DNA from: Chimaeribacter californicus
GTDB lineage: Bacteria > Pseudomonadota > Gammaproteobacteria > Enterobacterales > Enterobacteriaceae
Assembly (NCBI RefSeq): GCF_002858675.1
Contig: NZ_PJZF01000018.1
Coordinates: 36,753-100,752, forward strand
DNA: 64,000 bases
Reading direction: 5' to 3'
The notes under the pieces were generated by a model, which did no database searches, was not told where the DNA came from, and was given only the letters and a program-made list of their open reading frames with translations. Made by a program: the position numbers and the translations under genes. Of the stretch, positions 37,754-47,163 are shown one piece after another (the stretch's first letter is position 1; each line of letters begins with the position of its first letter).

Positions 37754-38797
37754 ATGAAGCGTATCACGTGTTTGCTATTACTGGTGGGTCTGTGGAGCAC
37801 CGGGCTGTTATACGGCCAGTTGGCATGGGCGGGCGGCTGTACCACGCTTGGCGGCCCGGCGCACTATACGTTCCAGTTGGATAAAGATGAGATCGACACC
37901 AGCCACAACACCGCCGGGCAGGTATTGCCGGATGTGATCAGCTACTATCTGTCGGATCGGTTTCCTATGGATTGCACCTGTGAAGAGGGCAGCGCCGCGC
38001 TCTATTTCAGGAGCGTGAGCGCTTTGCCGCCCGGCTATAGCGACGGCAGCCTGACCTATTATGTGCTGGATCCCTGGTTACAGGTTGGCCTCAAGCTGGG
38101 GATTAACGGCGATAATCCCATCCCCGCCCCGTTTGAGGATGTCTCCGATGGCGGAACCTATGCCTGCGGCAGTGACGGCCTCTACCACAGCCCCGTCGTT
38201 GAGGTCGGCAATACCGGGTTAGTGTCACTTTATGTGACGGAGGGCTTTACCGGCCAGCTCATTATTCCGCGCACCAAAATCATGTCAGTTTATGCCCGCT
38301 GGGGAACACAGGGCGGTTACAGCGCTACGCCGATTGATGAGATTTGGGTCTATGGCCGGGTGGTCGTGCCGCAAACCTGCCGCATCGGTGATGGCGAGGT
38401 GATTAACGTCGATCTCGGCCAGATCCGCAGCGCCGACATCCGCACCCGGGGGGCAATGCCCGCGAACTATACGCCCCAGCCGATTATGCTGGAGTATGTC
38501 TGCAATAACATCGTGGAGACCATGCAGCTGGAGCTGACCTTTTACGGCAAGGAGAGCACGGCGTTGCCCGGCCTGTTGCAAACCTCCAACCCGGATATCG
38601 GCGTGCAGGTCACAGACGACAACATGAAGCCGTTTGACATCAACGGCGGCCAGGTCTCCTTATCGCTCAGTTATGGCGATCTAGAGTATCAAACCGGCCA
38701 GCAATTGCTGTACGCCTGGCCGGTTAATACCACCGGCAACGCCCCGGCCAGCGGCCCTTTCAGCGCCTCGGCGATCATACAGGTTGAGATCCAATGA
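37754..38797 (+). CDS. Fimbrial tip adhesin/minor pilin
   Basis: 347 residues. GGGAGGGA at 37743-37750 selects the ATG at 37754; longer starts at 37718 and 37727 are less likely. Signal peptide to about residue 26. The N-terminal half looks like a receptor-binding domain with several cysteines (MDCTCEEGSAA; GGTYACGSDG); the C-terminal half is a pilin domain (QTCRIGDGEVINVDLGQI; SASAIIQVEIQ). This two-domain layout suits a tip adhesin. The ligand cannot be predicted. Convergent with dinG, 29 bases apart. Confidence 0.82.
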   Translation: MKRITCLLLLVGLWSTGLLYGQLAWAGGCTTLGGPAHYTFQLDKDEIDTSHNTAGQVLPDVISYYLSDRFPMDCTCEEGSAALYFRSVSALPPGYSDGSLTYYVLDPWLQVGLKLGINGDNPIPAPFEDVSDGGTYACGSDGLYHSPVVEVGNTGLVSLYVTEGFTGQLIIPRTKIMSVYARWGTQGGYSATPIDEIWVYGRVVVPQTCRIGDGEVINVDLGQIRSADIRTRGAMPANYTPQPIMLEYVCNNIVETMQLELTFYGKESTALPGLLQTSNPDIGVQVTDDNMKPFDINGGQVSLSLSYGDLEYQTGQQLLYAWPVNTTGNAPASGPFSASAIIQVEIQ

Positions 38798-38826
38798 GGC
38801 ATTCTCGCTCTGGAGATCCAGTGACT

Positions 38827-41004
38827 TCAGCGGCGGGTGCGGCGGCGGAAGGTTTTCTCGGTTTTTTTGGCGGCAGGCGCGGCCACCGGCGCAGGCGGCG
38901 CGCCCTCCGGCATCGGCGGCTGGTGGATCGGGAACACCGGCAGCGCCGCCAGCAAGCGCGCGCCGTAGCTTTTGCTCAACAGGCGGCGGTCATAAATCAC
39001 GATCTCGCCGGTGCATTGATGGCTGCGGATCAACCGCCCGACCTGCTGGATCAGGTTAAACGAGGCGCTCGGCAGGCTCTGCACCTCGAATGGGTAGCGC
39101 TTCAGCGATTTCAGCCACTCGCCCTCGGTGACGATCACCGGGCTGTCCACCGGCGGGAAGGCGATTTTATGGATGTGTACCTGCGTCAGCAAATCGCCCT
39201 TGAGATCCAGCCCCTCGGCAAAGGATTGCAGCCCCACCAGCACGCTCTGGCTCCCCGCCTCCACTTTTTTGCGGTGCGTCTCCACCAGCCGGTAGCGCGG
39301 CTGGTCACCCTGCACCAGCAGCATCAGCCGTAAATCCTGCACATGGCTTAAAAAGGTCTGCATCGCCCGGTTGCTGGCAAACAGCACCAGCATCCCCTTG
39401 TGCTTTTTCTCTGCCACCTGGGCGCGGAAAAAGTGCGCCATCTCCGCCAGATGCTCCGCCTCGTGCGCCATCAGCGGCTCGTGGCGCATCTGCGGGATCA
39501 CCAGCCGCCCCTGATCGATATGGTTGAACGGCGAGTCCAGCGTCACGAAGCGGTCACCGGCCTTCTCACTCAGGCCGCTCAGCTCCTGCAAGCGGGCGAA
39601 ACTGTTGAGCGAGCGCAGCGTGGCAGAAGTCACCACCACGTGCGGCACCTTGCGCCACAGCATCTTCTCCAGCTGATCGCTGACGCGAATGCCGACGCAG
39701 TGCAGCGACAGGTGCGCCACATTGTCGCGCTGGGTGCGCGTCACCCATTTGCTGATCGGCGCGTTGGAGGACTGCTCCAGCGCCGCCAGCCGCCACAATT
39801 TGCTCATCGCCTCGAAATAGCCGAAGGCGCGGTTCATCTGCAACAGGGTGCGGTGCAGCCGCACCACGTCATGTTTGCCGGTCTTTTCGCTGAGATCGCT
39901 CTGCATAGACTCCGTCAGCCCGCGCAGGGCGTCGGTGAGCTTGAACAGCCGGGCGCAGGTTTCCGGCAGCGCCGCCGGCAGTGCGCCCATCTCAAAACGG
40001 TGCTCCGCCTCCACCACATCCGGCGGCAGGTACGCGGCGAGTTCGCGCTCCACCTGCGCCTGAAGCTCCCGCAGCTCTTCGCAGTGGGTTTTCAGCCGCT
40101 CGAGGTTCGCCAGCGGTGGCGGGCTTTTCGGCGGGAAATGGCTGATGCAGACCTCCATCTGGCGGAACAGGTTCTCCAGTTGCAGGTTGGCGGAGACCGC
40201 GCCGATCTCGCCCGCCATCTCCAGCGCATCACGCGCCACCTCCGGCAGGTGGTGGCCTTCGTCCAGCACCAGCAGCAGATCCTTGGCCGGCGGCAGCACC
40301 GACTCCGACTCCAGCGCCGCCATCACCAGCGCATGGTTGGCGACCACCACATCGGCGCTCTCAATCTCCTTGCGGGCGATAAAGTAAGGGCAGTCGCGCA
40401 CATAGTGGCAGTTGCGCCCCAGGCAGTTGACCTTGTCGGTGCTGAGTTTCGCCCATAGCGGGTCCTGGATGGTCTGGGCGTAGTGGTCGCGCAGGCCGTC
40501 CCAGGCGTGGCTGGTCAGTGCCTTGCCGAGTTTGACGCACAGGGCGTGCTCCTCGCCGCTGGCCGGGGCGAGTTCATCATCCAGAAACAGCCCGAGATCG
40601 CCCTGCGCCGCCTCGTCACTGCTGAGCGCTGCCAGATTGCGCGGGCAGACGTAGCGTCGGCGGCCAAAGGCACCGGTGAATTTCAGGTCAGGGATGATCT
40701 TCTTCAGCAGCGGCAGATCTTTGCTGTAGATCTGGTCCTGCAACGCCACGTTGGCGGTGCTGACCACCAGCGGCTTGCCTTCGGCACGGCTGACTGCGAT
40801 GCCCGGGATCAGGTACGAGAGGGTTTTGCCGACGCCGGTAGGCGCTTCGATCACCAGATGACGGCTGTCATCGCCGGAGAGGGTTTTGGCGACGTCAGCG
40901 ATCATCTGGCGCTGCGGCGCACGGGGAATGAAATCGGGGATTTGGTCTTGCAGGGCCTTGTACCACTGGCCAATCTGGGTTTTAAGTGCGGGGGTGAGCG
41001 CCAT
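38827..41004 (-). CDS. dinG: ATP-dependent DNA helicase DinG
   Basis: 725 residues, an XPD-like 5'-3' helicase that unwinds R-loops and D-loops. Walker A EAPTGVGKT at 53-61, DEGH box at 248-251 and four iron-sulfur cysteines at 120, 194, 199 and 205, the same positions as in E. coli DinG. A LexA-type box lies just upstream, so SOS induction is expected. The C-terminal tail after about residue 690 is Ala/Pro- and Lys/Arg-rich. Confidence 0.96.
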   Translation of the reverse strand: MALTPALKTQIGQWYKALQDQIPDFIPRAPQRQMIADVAKTLSGDDSRHLVIEAPTGVGKTLSYLIPGIAVSRAEGKPLVVSTANVALQDQIYSKDLPLLKKIIPDLKFTGAFGRRRYVCPRNLAALSSDEAAQGDLGLFLDDELAPASGEEHALCVKLGKALTSHAWDGLRDHYAQTIQDPLWAKLSTDKVNCLGRNCHYVRDCPYFIARKEIESADVVVANHALVMAALESESVLPPAKDLLLVLDEGHHLPEVARDALEMAGEIGAVSANLQLENLFRQMEVCISHFPPKSPPPLANLERLKTHCEELRELQAQVERELAAYLPPDVVEAEHRFEMGALPAALPETCARLFKLTDALRGLTESMQSDLSEKTGKHDVVRLHRTLLQMNRAFGYFEAMSKLWRLAALEQSSNAPISKWVTRTQRDNVAHLSLHCVGIRVSDQLEKMLWRKVPHVVVTSATLRSLNSFARLQELSGLSEKAGDRFVTLDSPFNHIDQGRLVIPQMRHEPLMAHEAEHLAEMAHFFRAQVAEKKHKGMLVLFASNRAMQTFLSHVQDLRLMLLVQGDQPRYRLVETHRKKVEAGSQSVLVGLQSFAEGLDLKGDLLTQVHIHKIAFPPVDSPVIVTEGEWLKSLKRYPFEVQSLPSASFNLIQQVGRLIRSHQCTGEIVIYDRRLLSKSYGARLLAALPVFPIHQPPMPEGAPPAPVAAPAAKKTEKTFRRRTRR

Positions 41005-41009
41005 AGCAT

Positions 41010-41025
41010 CTGGTTATCTATACAG
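41010..41025 (-). promoter_or_regulatory. LexA (SOS) box upstream of dinG
   Basis: On the minus strand CTGTATAGATAACCAG has the CTG-N10-CAG LexA pattern. It ends six bases before the dinG ATG, so bound LexA would block both transcription and the start region. Confidence 0.75.
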
Positions 41026-41083
41026 GGTTTGGCGCTATTCTCCCACAGACCGGCGCGCACGTCAGCCCGTGGGCAGCGATCGG

Positions 41084-41716
41084 TCAGCTAAATTGTTCGC
41101 GGAACAGCGTCTCCAGCCGGGGGTGGCGGGCCACGTTTTTGGCAATCGCCTCCAGGCGCGGCGCGTATTCGGCAAACCATACCGGCCCCGGCCGCCAGTG
41201 GTGCATCACCGCGATATAGATGTCGAGCGCGCAGAAGGTCGCACCAAAGAACCACGGGCCGTTGGCATCGGCGGCGGCCTCAATCTGCAGCCAGAGTTTT
41301 TTGCGCAGGCCATCGGTGGTGTCTGTCAGCACTTTCGGGTTATCAACGCCCGGCAGCCACTTTTCCGGCTGGTCGCCGTAGGTAAAGGAGGGGTAGATCT
41401 GGGCGTTAATCACCATGATCCAGCGCAGGAACACCGGCAGGTGGCCGCCCTCACTGGAGGGGATCAGCCCCGCCAGCGGCCAGCGCAGGTGCAGCAGCAC
41501 CAGGATCGCGGCGGTTTCAGTCATCACAGTGCCGTCCGGCAGCAGCAGCACCGGCACCTGCCCCAGGGGGTTAAGTTTCAGCAGCCGGTCATATTCCGGG
41601 CAGTCCGCTTCGTCCACCTCCTGATAGTGGTAGGGGAGCCGGGTCAGTTTCAACGCGGCGGCCACAATGGCCGATCCGCAGCCTTTACGGCCAAACAGCG
41701 TATAGGTTCCGCTCAT
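41084..41716 (-). CDS. Glutathione S-transferase family protein
   Basis: 210 residues. N-terminal thioredoxin-like domain with LFGRKGCGSAIVAAAL (Cys13 as the likely catalytic residue), LKLNPLGQVPVLLLPDGTVMTETAAILVLL with the glutathione-binding cis-Pro and Glu-Thr, and a helical C-terminal domain (FCALDIYIAVMHHWRPGP). Substrate unknown. Confidence 0.88.
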   Translation of the reverse strand: MSGTYTLFGRKGCGSAIVAAALKLTRLPYHYQEVDEADCPEYDRLLKLNPLGQVPVLLLPDGTVMTETAAILVLLHLRWPLAGLIPSSEGGHLPVFLRWIMVINAQIYPSFTYGDQPEKWLPGVDNPKVLTDTTDGLRKKLWLQIEAAADANGPWFFGATFCALDIYIAVMHHWRPGPVWFAEYAPRLEAIAKNVARHPRLETLFREQFS

Positions 41717-41791
41717 GGTATACCTCCTGTGTCACGGGCTGGGTCCTTGCCTAACTGTAGACCAAAATGCCCCGCGTCAGGCCGTGCGCGC

Positions 41792-42271
41792 TCACCCTTC
41801 CGGCAGGTCGCCGAGCTTTTTCCCCAGACAGACCGCATCCGCCTTGCCGATGTAATCGCCGTAGGCGGCGATCTCCTGGTAGCCGTGCGCCAGGTAAAAA
41901 CGTACCGCCGTCAGGTTCACCAGCCGGGTTTCGAGCCAGATCTGCCGGTAGCCGAGCCGGGCGGCTTCGGCTTCCAGGTAGCGCAGCACCGCAGAGCCGA
42001 CGCCGTGCGTGCTGCGCCGGGCATACACCCGCTTCACCTCTGCAATGCCCTGATCCAGCGGCCGGAACGCGCCGCAGCCCACCGGGTTGCCGTGGGGATC
42101 ATACGCCAGCACAAAACAGCAGCCGGGTTGCTGCATCTGCTCTGCATCAAAGGTGGCGCGCCCGCTGCTGCCGGTGATGGTGAGCAGCGAGTCTGACAGC
42201 TCCTCCATCAGCCTTTGTGCATCCGCGCCCTCTGCCGCGGCGCGTCGCACGGTGATGGCCTGTTCATTCAT
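41792..42271 (-). CDS. GNAT family N-acetyltransferase
   Basis: 159 residues. Acetyl-CoA-binding region VKRVYARRSTHGVGSAVLRYLEAEAARLGY (RxxGxG/A form) and the final strand VRFYLAHGYQEIAAYG. Substrate unknown. Downstream of the second GNAT gene on the same strand, with a 125-base gap. Confidence 0.88.
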   Translation of the reverse strand: MNEQAITVRRAAAEGADAQRLMEELSDSLLTITGSSGRATFDAEQMQQPGCCFVLAYDPHGNPVGCGAFRPLDQGIAEVKRVYARRSTHGVGSAVLRYLEAEAARLGYRQIWLETRLVNLTAVRFYLAHGYQEIAAYGDYIGKADAVCLGKKLGDLPEG

Positions 42272-42370
42272 CCTGCGTCTCCATATTGAGGCCGGTAAGC
42301 ATCACCTCACCGGCGCGGTAGGCAGTTATTTATCAGCACGTATTAAGTGCGCATTTTTTAGCCTTCCAGC

Positions 42371-42430
42371 GCGTTAAACATCATCCCGCCTGCGCTTTAA
42401 ACATCATCCGCTAACGCTTTAAACATCACG
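42371..42430. repeat. Short tandem repeat at the end of a GNAT gene
   Basis: Nearly three units of about 22 bases (core GCGCTTTAAACATCATCC) cover the last codons of the GNAT gene at 42397-42945 and the bases beyond its stop. Confidence 0.8.
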
Positions 42431-42945
42431 GTAGTCGGTTCCCAGACCGGTTCCGGGCCGTGGCCGCGGGGGGATAAGACATAGCCTGGGATCTGCCCGC
42501 TGACCCGGTAACCGAGCGACAGATAAAGCTGCTCCGCCGCGTCACCGCTGCGGGTGTCCAGCACCAGCAGGCGTTTACCGCGAGCGCGGGCCTCCTGCTC
42601 CACCTGCACCATCAGCGACCGCGCAATGCCCTGCCGCCGGGCATCGGGGTGCACCAGCAGCTTGGCGACGTCCGCCCGGTGGCGGCCGTTCGGCATCCCG
42701 GCCGGCACCAGCTGCACCGTGCCGACCACCCGCCCCTGCGCGCGCGCCAGCAGCAGAATACGCTCCCCGGCCGCCACGGAGGCCGCCTGCCCCTGCCAGA
42801 ACGCGGCCGCAGCCTCCAGGCTGAAGGGCTGCACAAAACCAACGCTGGCGTTATGTTCCACACAGGCGTGCAAAACCTGCGCCAGGGCATGCAGGTCTTC
42901 AGCATTCAATTCCGGGGTAACAGTATAGTGAACATCAGGTGTCAT
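42397..42945 (-). CDS. GNAT family N-acetyltransferase
   Basis: 182 residues. VAKLLVHPDARRQGIARSLMVQVEQEARARG is the acetyl-CoA-binding motif (RRQGIA), followed by LLVLDTRSGDAAEQLYLSLGYRVSGQIPGYV. It starts 12 bases after the XRE-cupin regulator gene and probably forms an operon with it, so the acetyltransferase may modify the ligand or toxic compound that the regulator senses. The last codons lie in a short tandem repeat. Confidence 0.88.
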   Translation of the reverse strand: MTPDVHYTVTPELNAEDLHALAQVLHACVEHNASVGFVQPFSLEAAAAFWQGQAASVAAGERILLLARAQGRVVGTVQLVPAGMPNGRHRADVAKLLVHPDARRQGIARSLMVQVEQEARARGKRLLVLDTRSGDAAEQLYLSLGYRVSGQIPGYVLSPRGHGPEPVWEPTTVMFKALADDV

Positions 42946-42957
42946 GGTGGGCTCCGG

Positions 42958-43518
42958 TCAGGTTCGGCAGATAACGATGGCGTAGTGCGCGTCGGCGGGG
43001 CCGGGCGCGTAAAAATGGGAGGGGCCGTTGAGCAGAAAGCGCAGGCAGTCGCCCGGTGCCAGGAGCCAGGTGCGGTCGCCCAGGCTGTATTCCAGCGCGC
43101 CCGCCAGCAGCCAGATCTGCTGCTGCATCCCGGCCACCGGCGCGTTCTCATAATGAATCGACGCCCCGGCACGCAGCCGCCCTTCTATCAGCTCTGCGCG
43201 GAACCCCTGGGTAGGCGGCGAGACGGAGCGGCGCTCGAAGCCGGTTTCCAGGTCGTGCCACACCGGCTGGTTTGCCCGGGTCAGCAGCTCCGGCGGCGAC
43301 TCTTCAATCTCGCGCAGCAGCTGTGACATGGTCATGCCGAACGTCTGCGCCAGTTTGCCGAGCAGCGTGGCGGTCGGGCTGGTTTCCGCCCGTTCAATAC
43401 GGGACAGCGTGGCCCGGCTGATGCCGGTCTGCTGGGCCAATTGGTCAAGTGACCATTGCCTGGCGGTACGCAGCTGAACCAGCCGTTGTGCCAGCAGGCG
43501 ATCCTGATTATCGTCCAT
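42958..43518 (-). CDS. XRE-cupin transcriptional regulator
   Basis: 186 residues. N-terminal helix-turn-helix (QWSLDQLAQQTGISRATLSRIERAETSPTATLLGKLAQTFG) and a C-terminal cupin domain (GASIHYENAPVAGMQQQIWLLAGALEYSLGDRTWLLAPGDCLRFLLNGPS). Members sense small molecules through the cupin. A palindromic candidate operator lies just upstream (43534-43549), suggesting autoregulation of the XRE/GNAT operon. Confidence 0.9.
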   Translation of the reverse strand: MDDNQDRLLAQRLVQLRTARQWSLDQLAQQTGISRATLSRIERAETSPTATLLGKLAQTFGMTMSQLLREIEESPPELLTRANQPVWHDLETGFERRSVSPPTQGFRAELIEGRLRAGASIHYENAPVAGMQQQIWLLAGALEYSLGDRTWLLAPGDCLRFLLNGPSHFYAPGPADAHYAIVICRT

Positions 43519-43533
43519 CTCTGCTCTCTGTTT

Positions 43534-43549
43534 TTCTCAATTATGAGAA
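43534..43549. promoter_or_regulatory. Candidate operator of the XRE-cupin regulator
   Basis: TTCTCAATTATGAGAA is a perfect palindrome 16 bases upstream of the regulator start. A second, imperfect copy (TCTCTTATATGAGA) follows about 20 bases further. Confidence 0.6.
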
Positions 43550-43749
43550 GTTATCTCTTATATGAGAAAAGCGCAAGCAGGCCATTCTGGACGGGCCAGA
43601 TCAACCCTTCGCCAAAATTTGACCATTTGTACTTTGCGGTTTTTTTACCAAACAAAACAACTCTGCCACTGTCTTAACCGTGCATATTTGATAACATCTC
43701 TCATTATTATTTCGAACATTCTTGCATTTTAAAATACCAGGGGGCAAAG

Positions 43750-44514
43750 ATGAGACGTTACAGCATCGGCGAAGTTGCCGCCCTTTGCGGGATCAATCCC
43801 GTCACGTTACGCGCCTGGCAGCGAAGATATGGGTTACTTAAACCCAAGCGCACAGAAGGCGGGCACCGGCTGTTTGATGACGACGATCTGGCACGCATCC
43901 ATACCATTCTGAGCTGGATTGAGCGCGGTGTGCCGGTGGGCCAGGTACGGGCGCTGCTGGAAGGGGAAAGTAAACCGGAAGAGGCCACTGACAGCTGGGT
44001 AAAACTCACCGATGACCTGCTGGCGGCCTTACAAAAAGTGAACCTCAACCGTTTTCGCCAGTTACTGAAAGAGTATGGCCGTGAATACCCGGCCGCCCAG
44101 TTGGTGGACAACGTGCTGCGCCCGTTGCGCGCGCGGCTGGCGAGCCACGGCGCACCGCTGCTGACGTTGCGCAGCCTGCTGGACGGCATGGTGATTGAGT
44201 ACGCGGCCTTTTGCCTGGCGGCAGGCCGTAAAACGCCGGGGGAACCACTGCTGATCATCGGCTGGGGGCGTGCCGATCAGGCGGATCTTTGGCTGGAAGG
44301 GATCAAGCGCAGCGAAGCCGGCGCACGGGTGGATGTATTGGCGGACGTGCTGGTCACCCCGCAGCTCGATGCCCTGAACGCGCACCATGTGGTGCTGTGG
44401 GCCGAAGGGCGGCTCAGCCGCCAGCAGCAACAGCAGCTGGCCGACTGGCAGGCGCAGAATCTGGAGATTGAGCTGATGGGCAGCGCCGTCCTGCTTGAGC
44501 ACACCCCCTCCTGA
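43750..44514 (+). CDS. mlrA: MerR-like transcriptional regulator MlrA
   Basis: 254 residues. MerR helix-turn-helix MRRYSIGEVAALCGINPVTLRAWQRRYGLLKPKRTEGGHRLFDDDDLARI, almost identical to E. coli MlrA, followed by a B12-binding-like domain lacking the cobalamin ligand motif DxHxxG. In E. coli MlrA activates csgD for curli and biofilm under sigma-S control. AGGGGG at 43739-43744 supports the ATG. Slight preference for MlrA over generic MerR/CarH types. Confidence 0.87.
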   Translation: MRRYSIGEVAALCGINPVTLRAWQRRYGLLKPKRTEGGHRLFDDDDLARIHTILSWIERGVPVGQVRALLEGESKPEEATDSWVKLTDDLLAALQKVNLNRFRQLLKEYGREYPAAQLVDNVLRPLRARLASHGAPLLTLRSLLDGMVIEYAAFCLAAGRKTPGEPLLIIGWGRADQADLWLEGIKRSEAGARVDVLADVLVTPQLDALNAHHVVLWAEGRLSRQQQQQLADWQAQNLEIELMGSAVLLEHTPS

Positions 44515-44558
44515 GAGTGGCCGGGGGTAAACCGGTTTGCATGCCGGGCGTAACGGCG

Positions 44559-45146
44559 TTAATTGTCTCCGTTGAATCCGTCGGACTGCCCGATAACATT
44601 GACCAGGGTATCAATACACGCCTTACTGCCCGCGACCTTATACAGCGCCCGGATAGCCGCCACGATATAGTGATCCAACTGGGGTTCTGAGAGGGTATAA
44701 AAAGGCAGCCCGCAGACGTCACGGGTGTTCAGCGGCGGCGCATTATCATCCAGAATCGCCAGCACCCCGGCAGGATTATGCGGGATTGCCGTGGCGACGG
44801 CAGTCGCCAGGGACTCAGCAGAATCCGCATCACTGCCCGGCGCGAGGCGTGAGGCGACGTTTAACCAGTCGCTCTCCCCTTTTCCTATCTCCTCCATGAC
44901 CCTGCGCCATTGATGCTCATTATGCGCATAGAGCGTGGCGATCACCGCCTCCGGCCCTTGTGCCGTAATCTGTTGGGTCAGCTGTTGCGGCGTCAGGTCA
45001 GCGGCTCTCACCGGGAGTACCATAAAGCACATTGCCATAAACCAAATTTCCATAAAATAACGTGCAGGAAGCAGGCGTTTCATGGGCGCACTCTGTTTTA
45101 CAGCAGGGTCAGGTACACCCGTACTCTGTGAATATTCCCAGCTCAT
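44559..45146 (-). CDS. Exported protein of unknown function
   Basis: Not recognised. The hydrophobic segment MEIWFMAMCFMVLPVRA followed by ADLTPQQ looks like a signal-peptide core; the mature protein is about 145 residues, mostly helical, with two cysteines (DVCGLPF; SKACIDTL) that could pair. Several starts are possible: the ATG at 45146 has the best RBS (AAGGA seven bases away) but gives a long charged N-terminus; the ATG at 45083 gives a normal signal peptide MKRLLPARYF with a weaker RBS. Convergent with mlrA. AT-rich promoter side. Confidence 0.6.
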   Translation of the reverse strand: MSWEYSQSTGVPDPAVKQSAPMKRLLPARYFMEIWFMAMCFMVLPVRAADLTPQQLTQQITAQGPEAVIATLYAHNEHQWRRVMEEIGKGESDWLNVASRLAPGSDADSAESLATAVATAIPHNPAGVLAILDDNAPPLNTRDVCGLPFYTLSEPQLDHYIVAAIRALYKVAGSKACIDTLVNVIGQSDGFNGDN

Positions 45147-45328
45147 CCTATTTTCCTTTTTCAACATAGCGTTGCTCTTACTTTTCAGGGAATTAAGGGA
45201 AAACAGATTGATCTTTCGCAACTTGCCGTGTTTTTCAGGGGTTTTTACTTTTTTTTGTGAGGTTCACCTGCGATCCATCGCAGGTGAGAGAGGAGAGGAA
45301 GAGAGGGAAAAGCCGGTTTGCCCCTGCC

Positions 45329-46930
45329 CTACAGCCGGATAAACAGCATATAGAGCAGTGCGGAGATCAGGATCGACACCGGCAGGGTCAGCACCCAGGC
45401 GATCAGCAGGTTGCGCAGGGTCGCCATTTGCAGGCCGGAGCGGTTGGCGGCCATGGTACCGGCCACGCCGGAAGAGAGCACGTGGGTGGTCGAGACCGGC
45501 AGCCCGAAGCCGTCCGCCGCGCCGATGGTCACCATCGCCACCAGCTCTGCACTCGCGCCCTGCGCATAGCTCAGGTGGTTTTTCCCGATCCGCTCCCCGA
45601 CGGTGATCACGATACGCCGCCAGCCGACCATGGTGCCCAGCCCCAGCGCCAGCGCGACTACTACTTTCACCCACAGCGGAATAAAGCGCGTGGCGTTATC
45701 CAGCTCCCGTTTCATTGCATCGAGGTTGTTCTGCGTCTCGGCCGGTAAGGCGATCTCGTGGGTTTTCAGCGCCTTGATGCTTTCCGACGCCAGGTACATA
45801 TCATTACGGGTGTTTGCCACCAACTGCGCCGGGATGCGATCCATCGAGCCGTACTGTTTGATCTGTGTGGCGATGTTATGCAGCGTCATGCTCAGCGCTG
45901 GCAGCACCTGCGGCGTGTTCTCACCGGCGCTGACAAACTGGATCAGCACGTCACGCGGCGGCACGCTCAGCGCGGCCGGCTGGCCGTTCAGCAACTGCTG
46001 CTCCGTGACCTGCGACAGCGCCGCTACGCGCGGGATCTGCTCCGGCGGAACGGAACGGTTCAGCGCATAGACGATCGGCATGGTGCCCACCAGAATCAGC
46101 ATAATCAGCCCCATGCCTTTCTGGCCGTCGTTTGAGCCGTGGGCAAACGAGACGCCGGTACAGGTCAGGATCAGCAGCCCGCGGATCCACGGCGGCGGCG
46201 GCCGTTTGCCTTCCGGCGAGACATAGAGCTGGCGGTTGCGGATCACCTTTTTCATCAGCAACAGCAGCCCGGCGGCGCAGACAAAGCCCACCACCGGCGA
46301 CAGCAGCAGCGCATAAGCGACGTTCAGCGCCTGATCCCAGTTCACCCCATCCAGCCCGCTGCGGCCGTGGTCAAGGGCATTCGCCACGCCGACCCCGATG
46401 ATCGAGCCGATCAGCGTATGGGACGACGACGACGGCAGCCCCAGGTACCAGGTGCCGAGGTTCCAGATAATCGCGGAGAACAGCAGCGCGTAGATCATCG
46501 CGAAGCCGTGGCCGGAGCTGGCCTGCAAAATCAGATCCACCGGCAGCAGGGAGATAATGCCGAACGCCACTACCCCGCTGGAGAGCATCACGCCGCTGAA
46601 ATTGCACAGCCCCGACCAGAGGATCGCCACCCCCGGTGTCAGGGAATGGGTGTAGATCACGGTCGCCACGGCGTTGGCCGTGTCGTGGAAGCCATTGACG
46701 AACTCAAAGCCGAGCGCAATCACCAGCGCCAGCCCGAGCAGCAGGAACGGCACATAGCTGGTGACGTTCTGCCCGGCGTCCGCGACATCGCTGAACAGGT
46801 TGGCCCCGGCAAAGGCCAGCCCGCACAGGGCCGCCAGGATAATAAACAGCGGGGTAAACCGGTTATTTTTGCCGGTCAGGTCGGGGCGCGAATCCATCAC
46901 GGCCGGGGGGATGATGCTTTTCTCGCTCAT
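45329..46930 (-). CDS. Inorganic phosphate transporter, PiT family
   Basis: 533 residues with about ten to eleven membrane helices. The duplicated PiT signature is present: GFEFVNGFHDTANAVATVIYT near residue 73 and VSFAHGSNDGQKGMGLIML near 255, with GLPSSSSHTLIGSIIG and GLPVSTTHVLSSG. A large soluble loop lies between about residues 290 and 400. Probably low-affinity metal-phosphate uptake driven by protons, as PitA; which Pit paralogue it is cannot be decided. Confidence 0.9.
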   Translation of the reverse strand: MSEKSIIPPAVMDSRPDLTGKNNRFTPLFIILAALCGLAFAGANLFSDVADAGQNVTSYVPFLLLGLALVIALGFEFVNGFHDTANAVATVIYTHSLTPGVAILWSGLCNFSGVMLSSGVVAFGIISLLPVDLILQASSGHGFAMIYALLFSAIIWNLGTWYLGLPSSSSHTLIGSIIGVGVANALDHGRSGLDGVNWDQALNVAYALLLSPVVGFVCAAGLLLLMKKVIRNRQLYVSPEGKRPPPPWIRGLLILTCTGVSFAHGSNDGQKGMGLIMLILVGTMPIVYALNRSVPPEQIPRVAALSQVTEQQLLNGQPAALSVPPRDVLIQFVSAGENTPQVLPALSMTLHNIATQIKQYGSMDRIPAQLVANTRNDMYLASESIKALKTHEIALPAETQNNLDAMKRELDNATRFIPLWVKVVVALALGLGTMVGWRRIVITVGERIGKNHLSYAQGASAELVAMVTIGAADGFGLPVSTTHVLSSGVAGTMAANRSGLQMATLRNLLIAWVLTLPVSILISALLYMLFIRL

Positions 46931-47163
46931 GGGCTGCCTCGCTAAGGGACGTTAAGGGCGGATCCCAGTGAGTGTTACCGGCGGACTGTGACAAAGGCAT
47001 GAACCCGGGGGCAGAAAATTTGACTTACGTTGAAGAAAGGCGGCAAAAACAGCCATCGCCCGGTTTGGATGGCAGCAGGTGCAGCGATGTTTGGGTTGCA
47101 GAAGATGTAACAATGTTGTTATCTAGTGGCCTCTTTTTCTCCCTTCACGGATGACCCACTCCC

